Assembly (NCBI GenBank): GCA_947649645.1 | Contig: CANSSP010000008.1 | Location: 1 to 64,000, forward strand | Direction: 5' to 3' | DNA from: an uncultured Roseburia sp. | GTDB lineage: Bacteria; Bacillota; Clostridia; Lachnospirales; Lachnospiraceae | DNA: 64,000 nucleotides | Part shown: positions 24,165 to 33,154 of the stretch, piece after piece | Layout: every line of letters begins with the position of its first letter | Position numbering within the stretch: the first letter of the stretch is position 1 | Translations under genes and position numbers: made by a program | The notes under the pieces: generated by a model | What the model was told of the DNA's origin: nothing | What the model saw: only the letters and a program-made list of their open reading frames with translations | Databases searched by the model: none

Positions 24165-25700
24165 TCACGAACCTAATAAATTAGCCAGAGAATTCTGCTG
24201 TGACTGCAACTTTGCAAGCGCTGTCTCCATGGCAGAAAATTTCTTATAATAATAATCTTCCATCGCTGTCAGTTTCTTTTCCCACTTGGCGATCGTCTCT
24301 GTATAATCGCTGTACTCAGAAGCCATCTCCTTATCGTTGTATACTTTATAGCTGCTGCTCAGCGATGTCGCCTTCATCTTCTTATCGATTGTATCATAGA
24401 CTCCGCCGGTCAGCTGTTTCATAAAGTTGACAACACTGTCCGGATCGGCCTTGATCGCCGCCATCAGCTTATCGTCTTTTCCCGCGACAGAGGTATCGTC
24501 CGCATCGCCATTGATATGGTATGCATTGTGCTCATTCTGCGCCGCATTTAAGAATCCAAGCGTCATAATGCCAAAATCAGTCAGGTTCATTGACTTTCCA
24601 TTTACAGTGTACGATTTCGACATCGCCATCGACATACCAGACATCAGACCGGAAAGCGTGTCGTCACGGCGCAGCAGAGAACCTTTTACCTTCTCTTCCC
24701 ATTTCTCGATCTCGGTATCGCTCATCTGATCCTTCTCTTCATCCGTCAGCGGCTCATAACCTTTCGCAGAATCCGCATTGTAGAGAGAAGTGATCTCATT
24801 GATCAGCGCATTGTAGCTGGTGATAAAATCCTTTATCTTGTCATAAATACCCTGTGTGTCAGTGGATGTCGTGATAGAGAGCGTCTCATTCGGTCCGGTC
24901 TTCGCCTTTGCCGTAATCGACATGCCATTGATATTAAATTCATTCGTTTTCGACTTATACGTCGCACCGTTCAGCTCGATCTCCGCATCGGTAGCGTTGA
25001 TTCTGGAACCGCCTTCATTGTAATCTGTAGAAGCAAAAGTGGTTCCTTCCATGCTCAGTCCCAGTGCAAACAGCGCGTTGTCTCCATCTGCGTTCTGTGA
25101 TTTCAGTGTAAATTCACTGTCCGCACCGGTCTCCTTCGAACTGATAAAAAGCCTCTGGTTCCCGGAATCAAAACTTGCCGAAACACCCGCCTCATTCAGC
25201 TTTTTGACAAAATCGCTGATCTTCATAGAGGAATCGATTTCTATCTCCGTCGTCTTCCCATCCTTCGCCTTGTCGGTCACACTGATTTTGGTCACACCGC
25301 CTGTATAACCGAGATCCTCCAGCGTTGAATCGGATGTCACCTTTGATCCATCCTTTTTCTTCATCTCAGCGCCTGTCAGATACCCGCCCTGTGCAATCTC
25401 CTTGATCTTTAAGGACTGCACTCCGTTGGCCGCGCCCGACCCCACCGATACGGATGCCTTTGTGCTGTCAGACACCGACGCCGTATGCATATTGAAACCA
25501 TAACCAAACCTCAGACCGTCCAGACTCGTGTAAAAACTGTAAATCTTGGTATTTAATGATTTCCATGCATCCTGTTTCCAGGAAAGCTTTGTCTGCGCCT
25601 TTTTGTATTTATCTGTCTTATAATTATATGACGACACCAGCGCCGAGATAATCGACTCGGTATCAAGTCCTGAATTCAAACCGGTAATACGTATTGGCAT
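24165..25700 (-). CDS. fliD: flagellar filament cap protein FliD
   Basis: The cap assembles at the filament tip and folds incoming flagellin. The 511-residue protein starts RITGLNSGLDTESIISAL, has the coiled-coil helix YKKAQTKLSWKQDAWKSL, an IxGxxIxxxxxT-type block (FNINGMSITAKAKTG), and a C-terminal coiled coil ending ALAKLQSQQNSLANLLG. It lies in the conserved flaG-fliD-fliS order. Confidence 0.92.
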   Translation of the reverse strand: MPIRITGLNSGLDTESIISALVSSYNYKTDKYKKAQTKLSWKQDAWKSLNTKIYSFYTSLDGLRFGYGFNMHTASVSDSTKASVSVGSGAANGVQSLKIKEIAQGGYLTGAEMKKKDGSKVTSDSTLEDLGYTGGVTKISVTDKAKDGKTTEIEIDSSMKISDFVKKLNEAGVSASFDSGNQRLFISSKETGADSEFTLKSQNADGDNALFALGLSMEGTTFASTDYNEGGSRINATDAEIELNGATYKSKTNEFNINGMSITAKAKTGPNETLSITTSTDTQGIYDKIKDFITSYNALINEITSLYNADSAKGYEPLTDEEKDQMSDTEIEKWEEKVKGSLLRRDDTLSGLMSGMSMAMSKSYTVNGKSMNLTDFGIMTLGFLNAAQNEHNAYHINGDADDTSVAGKDDKLMAAIKADPDSVVNFMKQLTGGVYDTIDKKMKATSLSSSYKVYNDKEMASEYSDYTETIAKWEKKLTAMEDYYYKKFSAMETALAKLQSQQNSLANLLGS

Positions 25701-25721
25701 ATGTCCACCCTTCCTTTCTTC

Positions 25722-26207
25722 TCACATCTTTTCATCGACCAGGATACCCGCTACTTCCCATACCTTCGCAATCATATCAAGTGTCTGCTCGGGCGGATAC
25801 TCCTTAATCACTTCCTTGGTTGCTTTATCCACAATCTTGATCGTAACGCGGTTCGTCTTTTCATGAATGCCAAAAATAGCTTCCGACTCCTTCATCTGAC
25901 GGTTCATCTCATTCACTGCATTTTTAAGCTGTGAACCCTGCCCGGTCCGCTTTTCCTCTTTCTCTGCTGTTCTCTTTTCCTGCGGGGCGCCCTGTGTCGC
26001 TCCCCGGCTCCCCTGCTGATTCTGCACTGTGGTCTGCACCACATTCTGTGTCATAACCGGCTGTGGAGTGCTCTGCATCTGCGCTGCGGGCTGAGGGCTT
26101 GCTTCCGGAACTGCCTTTGTCTCCGGACGCACAGGCGTTACCGACGGTGTTGCCGCACTTCCCTGATACGGCACTCTTCCACTGCTCTCTGCCTTCCCTA
26201 TCTCCAT
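25722..26207 (-). CDS. flaG: FlaG family flagellar protein
   Basis: The 161-residue protein has a disordered N-terminal half rich in Pro, Gln, Thr and Ala (about 10-85), followed by the conserved FlaG C-domain (FGIHEKTNRVTIKIVDKATK and YPPEQTLDMIAKVWE). FlaG influences filament length in other species, but its biochemical role is unsettled. It has its own SigD-type promoter at 26277-26304, so filament-cap genes could be transcribed apart from the rest of the operon. Confidence 0.85.
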   Translation of the reverse strand: MEIGKAESSGRVPYQGSAATPSVTPVRPETKAVPEASPQPAAQMQSTPQPVMTQNVVQTTVQNQQGSRGATQGAPQEKRTAEKEEKRTGQGSQLKNAVNEMNRQMKESEAIFGIHEKTNRVTIKIVDKATKEVIKEYPPEQTLDMIAKVWEVAGILVDEKM

Positions 26208-26276
26208 CTTTTACCACCTCCGTGTGATATCTCTGATTGTCTGTCCAGTATATACAAACTACTGCTTTCTAGTTCA

Positions 26277-26304
26277 TATATCGGAAACTTAGATGCTTTT
26301 ATTA
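26277..26304 (-). promoter_or_regulatory. SigD promoter of flaG-fliD-fliS-fliT
   Basis: CCGATATA (26284-26277) is preceded after 16 bases by TAAT (26304-26301) on the minus strand, about 70 bp upstream of flaG and inside the csrA-flaG gap. The geometry equals that of the flgM promoter. Confidence 0.65.
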
Positions 26305-26312
26305 ACCCGCTG

Positions 26313-26528
26313 TCAAAAAAGATTCTTCAAAGCCTCCATCGCCTCAACATTGAGAGACGCCGTATTTTCATTCTGAATCTGCAGATACACTTCTTTCCGG
26401 TAAATCGAAACTTCCCTGGGCGCTGTTATTCCTATTTTTACCTGGTCTCCGCGGATTTCCAGTACGGTAATCTCAACATTGTTATTGATGACCAGCGATT
26501 CTCCCTTTTTTCGTGTCAATGCCAGCAT
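26313..26528 (-). CDS. csrA: carbon storage/translation regulator CsrA
   Basis: CsrA is a dimeric RNA-binding protein that blocks ribosome sites by binding GGA motifs. The 71-residue protein reads [17 protein letters not shown], then [19 protein letters not shown], the classic core. It is 4 bp from fliW, the gene for its antagonist, and the flagellin leader carries a fitting target hairpin. Confidence 0.95.
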   Translation of the reverse strand: MLALTRKKGESLVINNNVEITVLEIRGDQVKIGITAPREVSIYRKEVYLQIQNENTASLNVEAMEALKNLF

Positions 26529-26531
26529 ACA

Positions 26532-26996
26532 TCATTCCCCCGCCTTCTCTTTTCCTGCCTTCACTGCCTCATAAATCTTATATTTTACCGGATAATCATC
26601 CTCAACAATAATCTGGCAGCCTTTTCTTGTATCGGTATTGATAACAATCGGCGCCTTTAAATTTACCGACGTCTCTTTCACATCCTGCGCCGCCGTAACC
26701 GTTACCAATATGTAAGTATTTTCGTCCTGCAGGGTTCCGAGCGGAAGCAGCATCGCATCGTTAACCGTCGGATTGTAATCCGGCTTTACCGCAGAAGGAT
26801 GCATCACCGGAAACGCGACCCGCGGTTCGTCCATCGACTGCAGCCACATTACAGAATTTTGCGTTTTCTCTTTCTCTTCATCAAAAATCAGTGCAAAATT
26901 CTGCAGCTCGGGAAAACCGATCATCCCCTTTTCCATATGGATAATCTTCTCTTCCTCAATATCAATCTCTCCAAAAAGTCTGGTGTCTGCCTTCAT
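26532..26996 (-). CDS. fliW: flagellar assembly factor FliW
   Basis: FliW binds flagellin or CsrA. When flagellin is exported, free FliW sequesters CsrA and relieves repression of flagellin translation. The 154-residue protein shows the family blocks IIHMEKGMIGFPELQNFAL, FPVMHPSAVKPDY and VNLKAPIVINTDTRKG. It lies between flgL and csrA, as usual in Bacillota. Confidence 0.93.
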   Translation of the reverse strand: MKADTRLFGEIDIEEEKIIHMEKGMIGFPELQNFALIFDEEKEKTQNSVMWLQSMDEPRVAFPVMHPSAVKPDYNPTVNDAMLLPLGTLQDENTYILVTVTAAQDVKETSVNLKAPIVINTDTRKGCQIIVEDDYPVKYKIYEAVKAGKEKAGE

Positions 26997-27024
26997 CGCT
27001 CCCTCCTGTTTCTGGCAACAATCC

Positions 27025-28563
27025 TTAAATATAATTCAGCAATGTATTTTTATTGATCTTTGAAGCCGCCTGCAAAGACGCTTCATAGGCGGAATATGCA
27101 GCCGTATAATCAATGATAATGTCTGAAAGTTCGCGGTCCTCATTTGTCGACTTAAGCGACTCAACCGTAGTCTGCTGGTTCGACATTCTGTTTTTAACCA
27201 GATCAAGGCTCTGGCCCTTACTTCCGACAGTTGTGATTGCAAGGTTTATTTTTTCCAGATATTTGTCGCATTTTCCGATATAGCTGTTGTAGAGCTTCTG
27301 CATATTGCTGTCCGCGTAATCGCGCTCTTTTTTCGCCGCTTTCAGCCAGTCGTCCAGCTTCGCCTGACACTCTTCCGACGAATACTCTTCCAGCGCCTTC
27401 ATCTCTTCCAGGTTCTTGACTTTATCGTTCGCCTCAATCGCAAAACGGACGGCATCCATCAGCGCGTCGACATCTCTGCCCAGAGACGAATCAAACACAT
27501 CCGACGCATGCGTATTTACCGTAATTGTCTGGCCTGCCGCCACAACATAATTGATATCCTGGTAAATTTCATTTCCATCCTTATCGTATTTTTCATACAC
27601 AATGTGATTGGCTGCATTCGGATCCGAGACATCCGTACAGTTAAAGTAATACTCCGGACGCACCTCGCCTTTGTCAAAGCCGGTCTTTGTATAATCAATC
27701 GAGAGCTCCGCCTTGTTGCTCTTAAGAGAAGCCGCCAGCTCCTTCCCGAGAATCAGCTCGCCGGTCTCTTTGATAAACACCGCCTCATCGTCCGCCACTT
27801 CATAGGAACCGTCCCCGGAAGTATTCGCGGCCGCCCAGTCGGCATAGGAGTCATACTCTGTCACAGTGACGGCCGGACCGTCAACCTTATTTCCTGCGGC
27901 GTCTTTATACGAATAGGACATACCTGCAAAACTGCCGATTTCACCATAGCTTAAACGGATGCGTTCAAATACCGCTTCCTTTGGATCCGATATGGCGTCA
28001 CCAAGGACTCCGGCCTCCGTCGTCGGCAGCGTCACCTTATCCGAATAGTATCTGTATTCTTCAATCGCTTTGTAATCAAACTTCTGTGTGATCTGATAGC
28101 TGGTATTCGGCTCATCCACCATAAACGTCAGTTTTTTGTTTGTTCTGTATCCGGTAAATACGGTACGGCCGGCATAGTCCGCATTCCCCTCCGCATACAC
28201 ATGCTCGCGCAGTTTTGTCAGCTGTGTGAGGATCGTATCGCGGTCTTCCTCCTTGAGATAATCGTTGTCACCATAATTGCACTGTGTCCTGATATCTTTC
28301 AGGACATTTTCCATATTTTTGAGCGCCGTCTCCGTAACGCTCATCCAGGATTCAGCATCCGGTATATTTCTCTCATAATACTGTTCTATCTCACTTAAGG
28401 TCGTGCGAAACCGCAGCGAACGGATCGCAATGACCGGATCCTCGGACGGACGCTGTATCTTCTTCTGGGAAGACATCTGGTGATTCAGTTTGTCTACATT
28501 TACTTTATTTCCATTTATATTGTTTGATGTATTATGCATCATCATATTATTGGTAATACGCAT
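27025..28563 (-). CDS. flgL: flagellar hook-filament junction protein FlgL
   Basis: FlgL (HAP3) joins the hook to the filament. The N-terminus (MRITNNMMMHNTSNNING, then KKIQRPSEDPVIAIRSLR) and the C-terminus (TNEDRELSDIIIDYTAAYSAYEASLQ) form the flagellin-like D0/D1 helices. At 512 residues it is much longer than the roughly 300 of Bacillus FlgL, because of a large variable middle domain (about 150-390). Confidence 0.9.
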   Translation of the reverse strand: MRITNNMMMHNTSNNINGNKVNVDKLNHQMSSQKKIQRPSEDPVIAIRSLRFRTTLSEIEQYYERNIPDAESWMSVTETALKNMENVLKDIRTQCNYGDNDYLKEEDRDTILTQLTKLREHVYAEGNADYAGRTVFTGYRTNKKLTFMVDEPNTSYQITQKFDYKAIEEYRYYSDKVTLPTTEAGVLGDAISDPKEAVFERIRLSYGEIGSFAGMSYSYKDAAGNKVDGPAVTVTEYDSYADWAAANTSGDGSYEVADDEAVFIKETGELILGKELAASLKSNKAELSIDYTKTGFDKGEVRPEYYFNCTDVSDPNAANHIVYEKYDKDGNEIYQDINYVVAAGQTITVNTHASDVFDSSLGRDVDALMDAVRFAIEANDKVKNLEEMKALEEYSSEECQAKLDDWLKAAKKERDYADSNMQKLYNSYIGKCDKYLEKINLAITTVGSKGQSLDLVKNRMSNQQTTVESLKSTNEDRELSDIIIDYTAAYSAYEASLQAASKINKNTLLNYI

Positions 28564-28584
28564 ACAGGTTCACCCTCCCCTTTT

Positions 28585-30438
28585 CTACACACCGGTTTCC
28601 AGAATCAGTCTGTCATAAATCTCCGTCATAATCGAGATCATCTTGGAAGACAGATTATAGGCATTCTGAAACTTGATCAGATCCAGCGCTTCTTCATCCT
28701 CATCCACACCCGATATGGACATCCGCTGATTTTCAATCGTGTTTGCAACATTCGTGTAATTTTCGTAAAAAATCTGCGACTCCTGCGTGTCAATGGAAAG
28801 ATCTGCGATCATACACTGTAAAAAACCAATCGCCGTACCGCCGCGGAAAAACACAGTATCCTTCTTTAATAATGCCAGAGATTCCATCAGATCATAGGTA
28901 TCCACACCGGAAGAGTCAACTTTTTTTGCCGTCGCTCCCAGAAGATTCGGGTCTTTGATACAAATACTGGAAACACAGATATTGGCCGCTGTCATTTTAT
29001 AGTAATCATCCACCGCCGACCCCGACGATGTAATTCCGGTCGCGTCGTCTTTTTGCATTCCATTAAAAACATATTCTTCTCCGCTGATGGGATCTTTCCC
29101 CGTGAAGAACGCATAATAATCGGTTGCCTTACCGTTGAGATCCTCGCCCTTCTTGAGTATATCGTTGAACATGGAGCAGAAGCTGCGCAGGTACTCATTC
29201 ATCTGTGCCATATAATAAGGAATACCCATGGAATCGATTGACGTACCGATCGCAACCGTGCCTCCCTTGGCCCGCGCCATCTCATCCGCGCTCAGAGCAT
29301 CCACCATTTTAAATGTATAGGATGTCACTTTTCCATCCGCATCCGTCTCATAGTCGAAACCGCTATAGCGGTACTTTCTCCCGTTGATCGTCAGCTCTCC
29401 TTCTTCCGGCATGGACATCGTCGCAACCGATGTAATGGAAGCATGGGTGACTGTGATCGTCGTCCCGTCCGTATCCGCGATTAAACCCTTAAAGTTTTCA
29501 TTGTTATTTCCGTCACGAATATCAAAAAGCGCTTTCAACGTCCCCGACATGTGGCTCCCGCCTGCATTAAATGTGTTGCCGGTCTGCGCCCACTTGATAT
29601 CATACAATCCCTCAATGTCCGACTGGCTTACTTTATTTTCCCTCGCCACGCATTCCAGTGTGTAATAATCATATGTGTCCACCAGTCGCTGCCCGCCAAT
29701 CTTAACCGTATAATATGTTCCGCCCAGCGGATTATCCGGATTGTTCGTATTCTGCACCAGCGTCTCTTCAACCTCAATCGGTACAATCTTAGATAATTCA
29801 TCCACCAGAAGCGCCCTCTGATCACGCAGCTCATTTGCGTAGCCGCCCTGCACTTCAATTACATTAATCTGTTTATTCAGAAGCGCTATTTTCTCAGCAA
29901 TCGCATTGATATTCTGTACCGTCGACTTTATTTCTTCATTTGCATTGTTCTGAATCTGGCTGAGCCCGGCTGAAACGCCGTTAAAGTAAGTCGCAAGCTT
30001 CTGCGCGTCTGCGATAAACTGCTGCCTTACATTGGGATCCCCCGCCTCGTTTTTTAATGTATCCACCGAGTTAAACAACGTGTTTAAAATATGATTGAAT
30101 CCCTTTGACGACTCTCCGTCATCCAGGAAATAGTTCTCTATCTGTTTCAGATAATCAAGGCGCGTCTCGTACAGCCCGACATAAGGCTCATTAAACCAGT
30201 ATTTTGCATCGTAGTACTGATTTCTGACCTGCTTTATGGAAACCGTCGTGACACCGGTTCCCATGCTTCCATACTTTGTATAAGTACGGATTGCATCCCC
30301 CGCCACACGGTTCGCCTGCTGCCTGGTATACCCCGGCGTCTGCACATTTGATATATTATTCGCAGTCGTATTGAGCGCCACCTGGGCCGCATTTAATCCC
30401 GATGACGCGATCGTCAGACCAAAAAATGTTGAAGGCAT
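28585..30438 (-). CDS. flgK: flagellar hook-associated protein FlgK, second copy
   Basis: This 617-residue HAP1 has the N-terminal FGLTIASSGLNAAQVALNTTANNISNVQTPGYTRQQ and the C-terminal EALDLIKFQNAYNLSSKMISIMTEIYDRLI, which are diagnostic of FlgK. It lies directly behind a second flgK-type gene of different sequence. Two tandem FlgK proteins could form two rings of the hook-filament junction or serve alternative filaments. The gap to the other copy is 55 bp. Confidence 0.88.
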   Translation of the reverse strand: MPSTFFGLTIASSGLNAAQVALNTTANNISNVQTPGYTRQQANRVAGDAIRTYTKYGSMGTGVTTVSIKQVRNQYYDAKYWFNEPYVGLYETRLDYLKQIENYFLDDGESSKGFNHILNTLFNSVDTLKNEAGDPNVRQQFIADAQKLATYFNGVSAGLSQIQNNANEEIKSTVQNINAIAEKIALLNKQINVIEVQGGYANELRDQRALLVDELSKIVPIEVEETLVQNTNNPDNPLGGTYYTVKIGGQRLVDTYDYYTLECVARENKVSQSDIEGLYDIKWAQTGNTFNAGGSHMSGTLKALFDIRDGNNNENFKGLIADTDGTTITVTHASITSVATMSMPEEGELTINGRKYRYSGFDYETDADGKVTSYTFKMVDALSADEMARAKGGTVAIGTSIDSMGIPYYMAQMNEYLRSFCSMFNDILKKGEDLNGKATDYYAFFTGKDPISGEEYVFNGMQKDDATGITSSGSAVDDYYKMTAANICVSSICIKDPNLLGATAKKVDSSGVDTYDLMESLALLKKDTVFFRGGTAIGFLQCMIADLSIDTQESQIFYENYTNVANTIENQRMSISGVDEDEEALDLIKFQNAYNLSSKMISIMTEIYDRLILETGV

Positions 30439-30493
30439 AAGCCCACCTCTTTTCTATATATTAAATCCATAAGCCCGTATGCGATACAGATGC

Positions 30494-32230
30494 TTACCCG
30501 AGCTGTGTGATGAGATGCTCGATCATCTCGTTGACAACGTTGATAAAACGGCTGGACGCATTGTATGCATTCTGAAATTTGATCATGTGAGTCAGTTCTT
30601 CATCCGCAGATACCCCGATCACCTGCTGTCTCTGGTTGTCGACAGATGCGACACTGCCCGCCAGACTCTCCGCCGCAGATGAATATACATCCCCAAACGT
30701 CCCCATCTCACCGACCATTGATATATAATACGTCTTAAATGTACATGGCCTCGGATCGTTTGGATTCAGGGAAATGCACTCCTTATCCCAGACCTGTGAA
30801 AGCCGGTTTGCCAGCGGGAAATCTACATCCCCGTTTTTCATCAGGTGCGGAATCAGCCCCTCATAAGCAATGAGTTCCTCATTCACACTGACGCTCTGTA
30901 TCGTATACTGTTTCGCCGTATCTTCCGGATCTTCTTCGTTATATATATAGTATGTATTGCCGTTGGCATCTTTTACTTCCGTATAGCGTTCTACCCCCCG
31001 CCTCGTAAACAGTTCCCGCGGCGGAAGCTGCTTGTCAGCGCCATAAGAACAGTTTTCCACATCCAGAATCAATGTATTCTGATCAATCGTATATTCTTTT
31101 CCGTCTGCCCCCGTCGCCGTGACCGGAACCGCAACACCCGCGTCCTGTGCCTTGATATTCGGACAAAATGCATCATTAATCGCCGTGATCACGCCGTGCA
31201 TCAGCTGATCAAACTCCGCCTGTGCCTTCATCATCACAGACATTCCGGTGGAATCGTTAAAATCGTCCTTTTTCATTCCCAGGACATCTCTATAATTAGC
31301 GATATGGTCGCCTCTTGCCAGCACAAGTGCTTTCAGCTCGCCCATATCGTTTTTGTTCGCCGATGATATATCTGTTTTAAAATTAAAAACGGGAACATAA
31401 GAGCCTTTTCTTGTATCTGAAAGGTGAGGCCAGTATGGCGTAATAAAACCGTTGATGGGATCTGTCTTAACCCCCATCTCATACAGATGCGCTTCATCCA
31501 CAAACTCCACGCCCTCAATGCTCACTTTTACGACTCCGTCCGCCTGCTCCGTATAAGTAATATCAACAAGACTCGACAGCTCATCAAGGGCCAGATCCCT
31601 CGCATCGCGCAGCGTCATCGCTGTCTCAATATTTCCTGCTTCCACTCTCAGAATGGCCTGGTTCAGTTCAAAAATACTCCGTCCAAGCTCGTTGACCTGT
31701 TCAATATCGTCCGATATCTGCGTGTTGATATTATACTGATATCCCTTTAAACCGTCGTAAACCGCTTTTCCACGGCTGACAAAAAGCTCCGCTTTCTGGA
31801 TCACCATATTCTGGTTTACGCTGTCATCCGGCCCTTTGTAAAACTCTTCAAAAGACTCCCAGAAATTCTTGATTGCCCCCTGGAAAGCCTGCCCTTCCAG
31901 CTCCTGTAAGTAAGTCTCAACCTCATACGCGGCCTCTGCCGTCGCCGAATAAAATGCCTGGCGTCCGGATTCTGTGCGGTAAAGGCGATCAAGAAAAATA
32001 TCCCTCGTGTGCACCACATCACCGATCTGTACGCCAAGCCCCGTCTGCTGCCAGCTCACCGCTGCCGTCGTATTCACTGTCACATAATTGCGGTCTGCAA
32101 AGTATACCTGCTGGCGCACATATCCGGCCGTGTCTACATTCGACATGTTGTTTGCCGTGATATTCAGCGCATTCTGGCTGCTCTGCAGACCGGATACACC
32201 AATAAATAAAGTTCCAAAACCATTTGCCAT
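30494..32230 (-). CDS. flgK: flagellar hook-associated protein FlgK, first copy
   Basis: The 578-residue protein starts FGTLFIGVSGLQSSQNALNITANNMSNVDTAGYVRQQ and ends ELTHMIKFQNAYNASSRFINVVNEMIEHLI, both FlgK hallmarks. It follows flgN by 20 bp, the standard position, so it is the better candidate for the canonical HAP1. It is clearly diverged from the copy downstream, especially in the middle domain. Confidence 0.88.
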   Translation of the reverse strand: MANGFGTLFIGVSGLQSSQNALNITANNMSNVDTAGYVRQQVYFADRNYVTVNTTAAVSWQQTGLGVQIGDVVHTRDIFLDRLYRTESGRQAFYSATAEAAYEVETYLQELEGQAFQGAIKNFWESFEEFYKGPDDSVNQNMVIQKAELFVSRGKAVYDGLKGYQYNINTQISDDIEQVNELGRSIFELNQAILRVEAGNIETAMTLRDARDLALDELSSLVDITYTEQADGVVKVSIEGVEFVDEAHLYEMGVKTDPINGFITPYWPHLSDTRKGSYVPVFNFKTDISSANKNDMGELKALVLARGDHIANYRDVLGMKKDDFNDSTGMSVMMKAQAEFDQLMHGVITAINDAFCPNIKAQDAGVAVPVTATGADGKEYTIDQNTLILDVENCSYGADKQLPPRELFTRRGVERYTEVKDANGNTYYIYNEEDPEDTAKQYTIQSVSVNEELIAYEGLIPHLMKNGDVDFPLANRLSQVWDKECISLNPNDPRPCTFKTYYISMVGEMGTFGDVYSSAAESLAGSVASVDNQRQQVIGVSADEELTHMIKFQNAYNASSRFINVVNEMIEHLITQLG

Positions 32231-32250
32231 GGCGGTCTCCTCCCTCCTGC

Positions 32251-32763
32251 CTACTGTTTTGCGTCAAAACCGCTGCTGCCGAGCAGCTGACCGGTATTGT
32301 AGGCATTCCTGTTATAGTTCGCAGTTTCCGGCGCCTGCTTCATACTTCGAAGCAGCGTAAGGTCAAATTCCACCATCTCCAATGCCTGCTTTAACAGAGC
32401 CTCGTTCTGCTGGTTCAGGGTACGCATCTTTGTCCCCACTTCAAGGAGGCGTTCCTGCTTTTCCTTAAGCTGACGCTGTTCCTCCGGCTGCTTCTCAAGA
32501 TATCCGATCATTTTCGCAATCGTCATCTCCGACGGATCTTTTCCGAGAACTGTCGCCATATCGCCGAGCACTCTTGTTCTCTTGTTCGTAAGGTTGAGAA
32601 GCACGCTTGCCGCGTCCTGTTCCCGGACCGTTATTCTGCCCAGTTCTTCTATATCCGCCTTGATCACAGCGTCTTTTTTGACATCGGCAAGCTCTATCAG
32701 CTCTTCATATTGTTTTTCTTCTTCTCCCAGGACACCCAGGAGCTCCTCCATCAGACTAGCCAC
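32251..32763 (-). CDS. flgN: flagellar export chaperone FlgN
   Basis: FlgN binds FlgK and FlgL before export. The 170-residue protein is largely helical (MEELLGVLGEEEKQYEELIELADVKKDA at the start, split here by description). It lies between flgM and flgK, the conserved place for flgN. The C-terminal tail after residue 145 is Asn/Gly-rich and probably disordered. Confidence 0.85.
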   Translation of the reverse strand: MASLMEELLGVLGEEEKQYEELIELADVKKDAVIKADIEELGRITVREQDAASVLLNLTNKRTRVLGDMATVLGKDPSEMTIAKMIGYLEKQPEEQRQLKEKQERLLEVGTKMRTLNQQNEALLKQALEMVEFDLTLLRSMKQAPETANYNRNAYNTGQLLGSSGFDAKQ

Positions 32764-32779
32764 TCTCCGCCCTCGCTTC

Positions 32780-33061
32780 TCACATCATCAATGCACGGTA
32801 ATGCTCCAACAGTTTGTCTGCAAAATCCCCCGCATCCACCCGGTAGCTGCCGGAATTTACCTTTGCCGCAACTTCCGTGACCTTCTCTTCCCTGATGTCG
32901 GGAGCTTCTGCCACCGCATTTTTTGCAATCTGATAATCACGCCCAAAGGAAGAAATCTGTACTTCATCCCGGCCGGCAGCCGCACCGGATGCTTTCTTCG
33001 TACTGGCTGTTTTATTTGTGTTGTATACTGCTGCCACCTGATTATAGGATTCTATACGCAT
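32780..33061 (-). CDS. flgM: anti-sigma factor FlgM
   Basis: FlgM holds SigD inactive until the hook is complete and FlgM is exported. The protein (MRIESYNQVAAVYNTNK at its start, then DEVQISSFGRDYQIAKNA and VNSGSYRVDAGDFADKLLE) matches the FlgM pattern. ATG 33061 lies nine bases after GGAG, while the ATG three codons upstream touches the ribosome site. Transcription from a SigD-type promoter (33104-33131) would give feedback control. Confidence 0.9.
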   Translation of the reverse strand: MRIESYNQVAAVYNTNKTASTKKASGAAAGRDEVQISSFGRDYQIAKNAVAEAPDIREEKVTEVAAKVNSGSYRVDAGDFADKLLEHYRALMM

Positions 33062-33103
33062 ATATGGCATCTCCTTTCTTCCCTGAAATCACTTTCTACT
33101 GTT

Positions 33104-33131
33104 TATATCGGACGATTTACTTTTTTCATTA
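33104..33131 (-). promoter_or_regulatory. SigD promoter of the flgM operon
   Basis: CCGATATA (33111-33104) with TAAT (33131-33128) 16 bases upstream on the minus strand, 43 bp before the flgM start. It is likely the main promoter of the late flagellar operon. Confidence 0.65.
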
Positions 33132-33154
33132 GACAGACGGTAAAAAATGAATTT

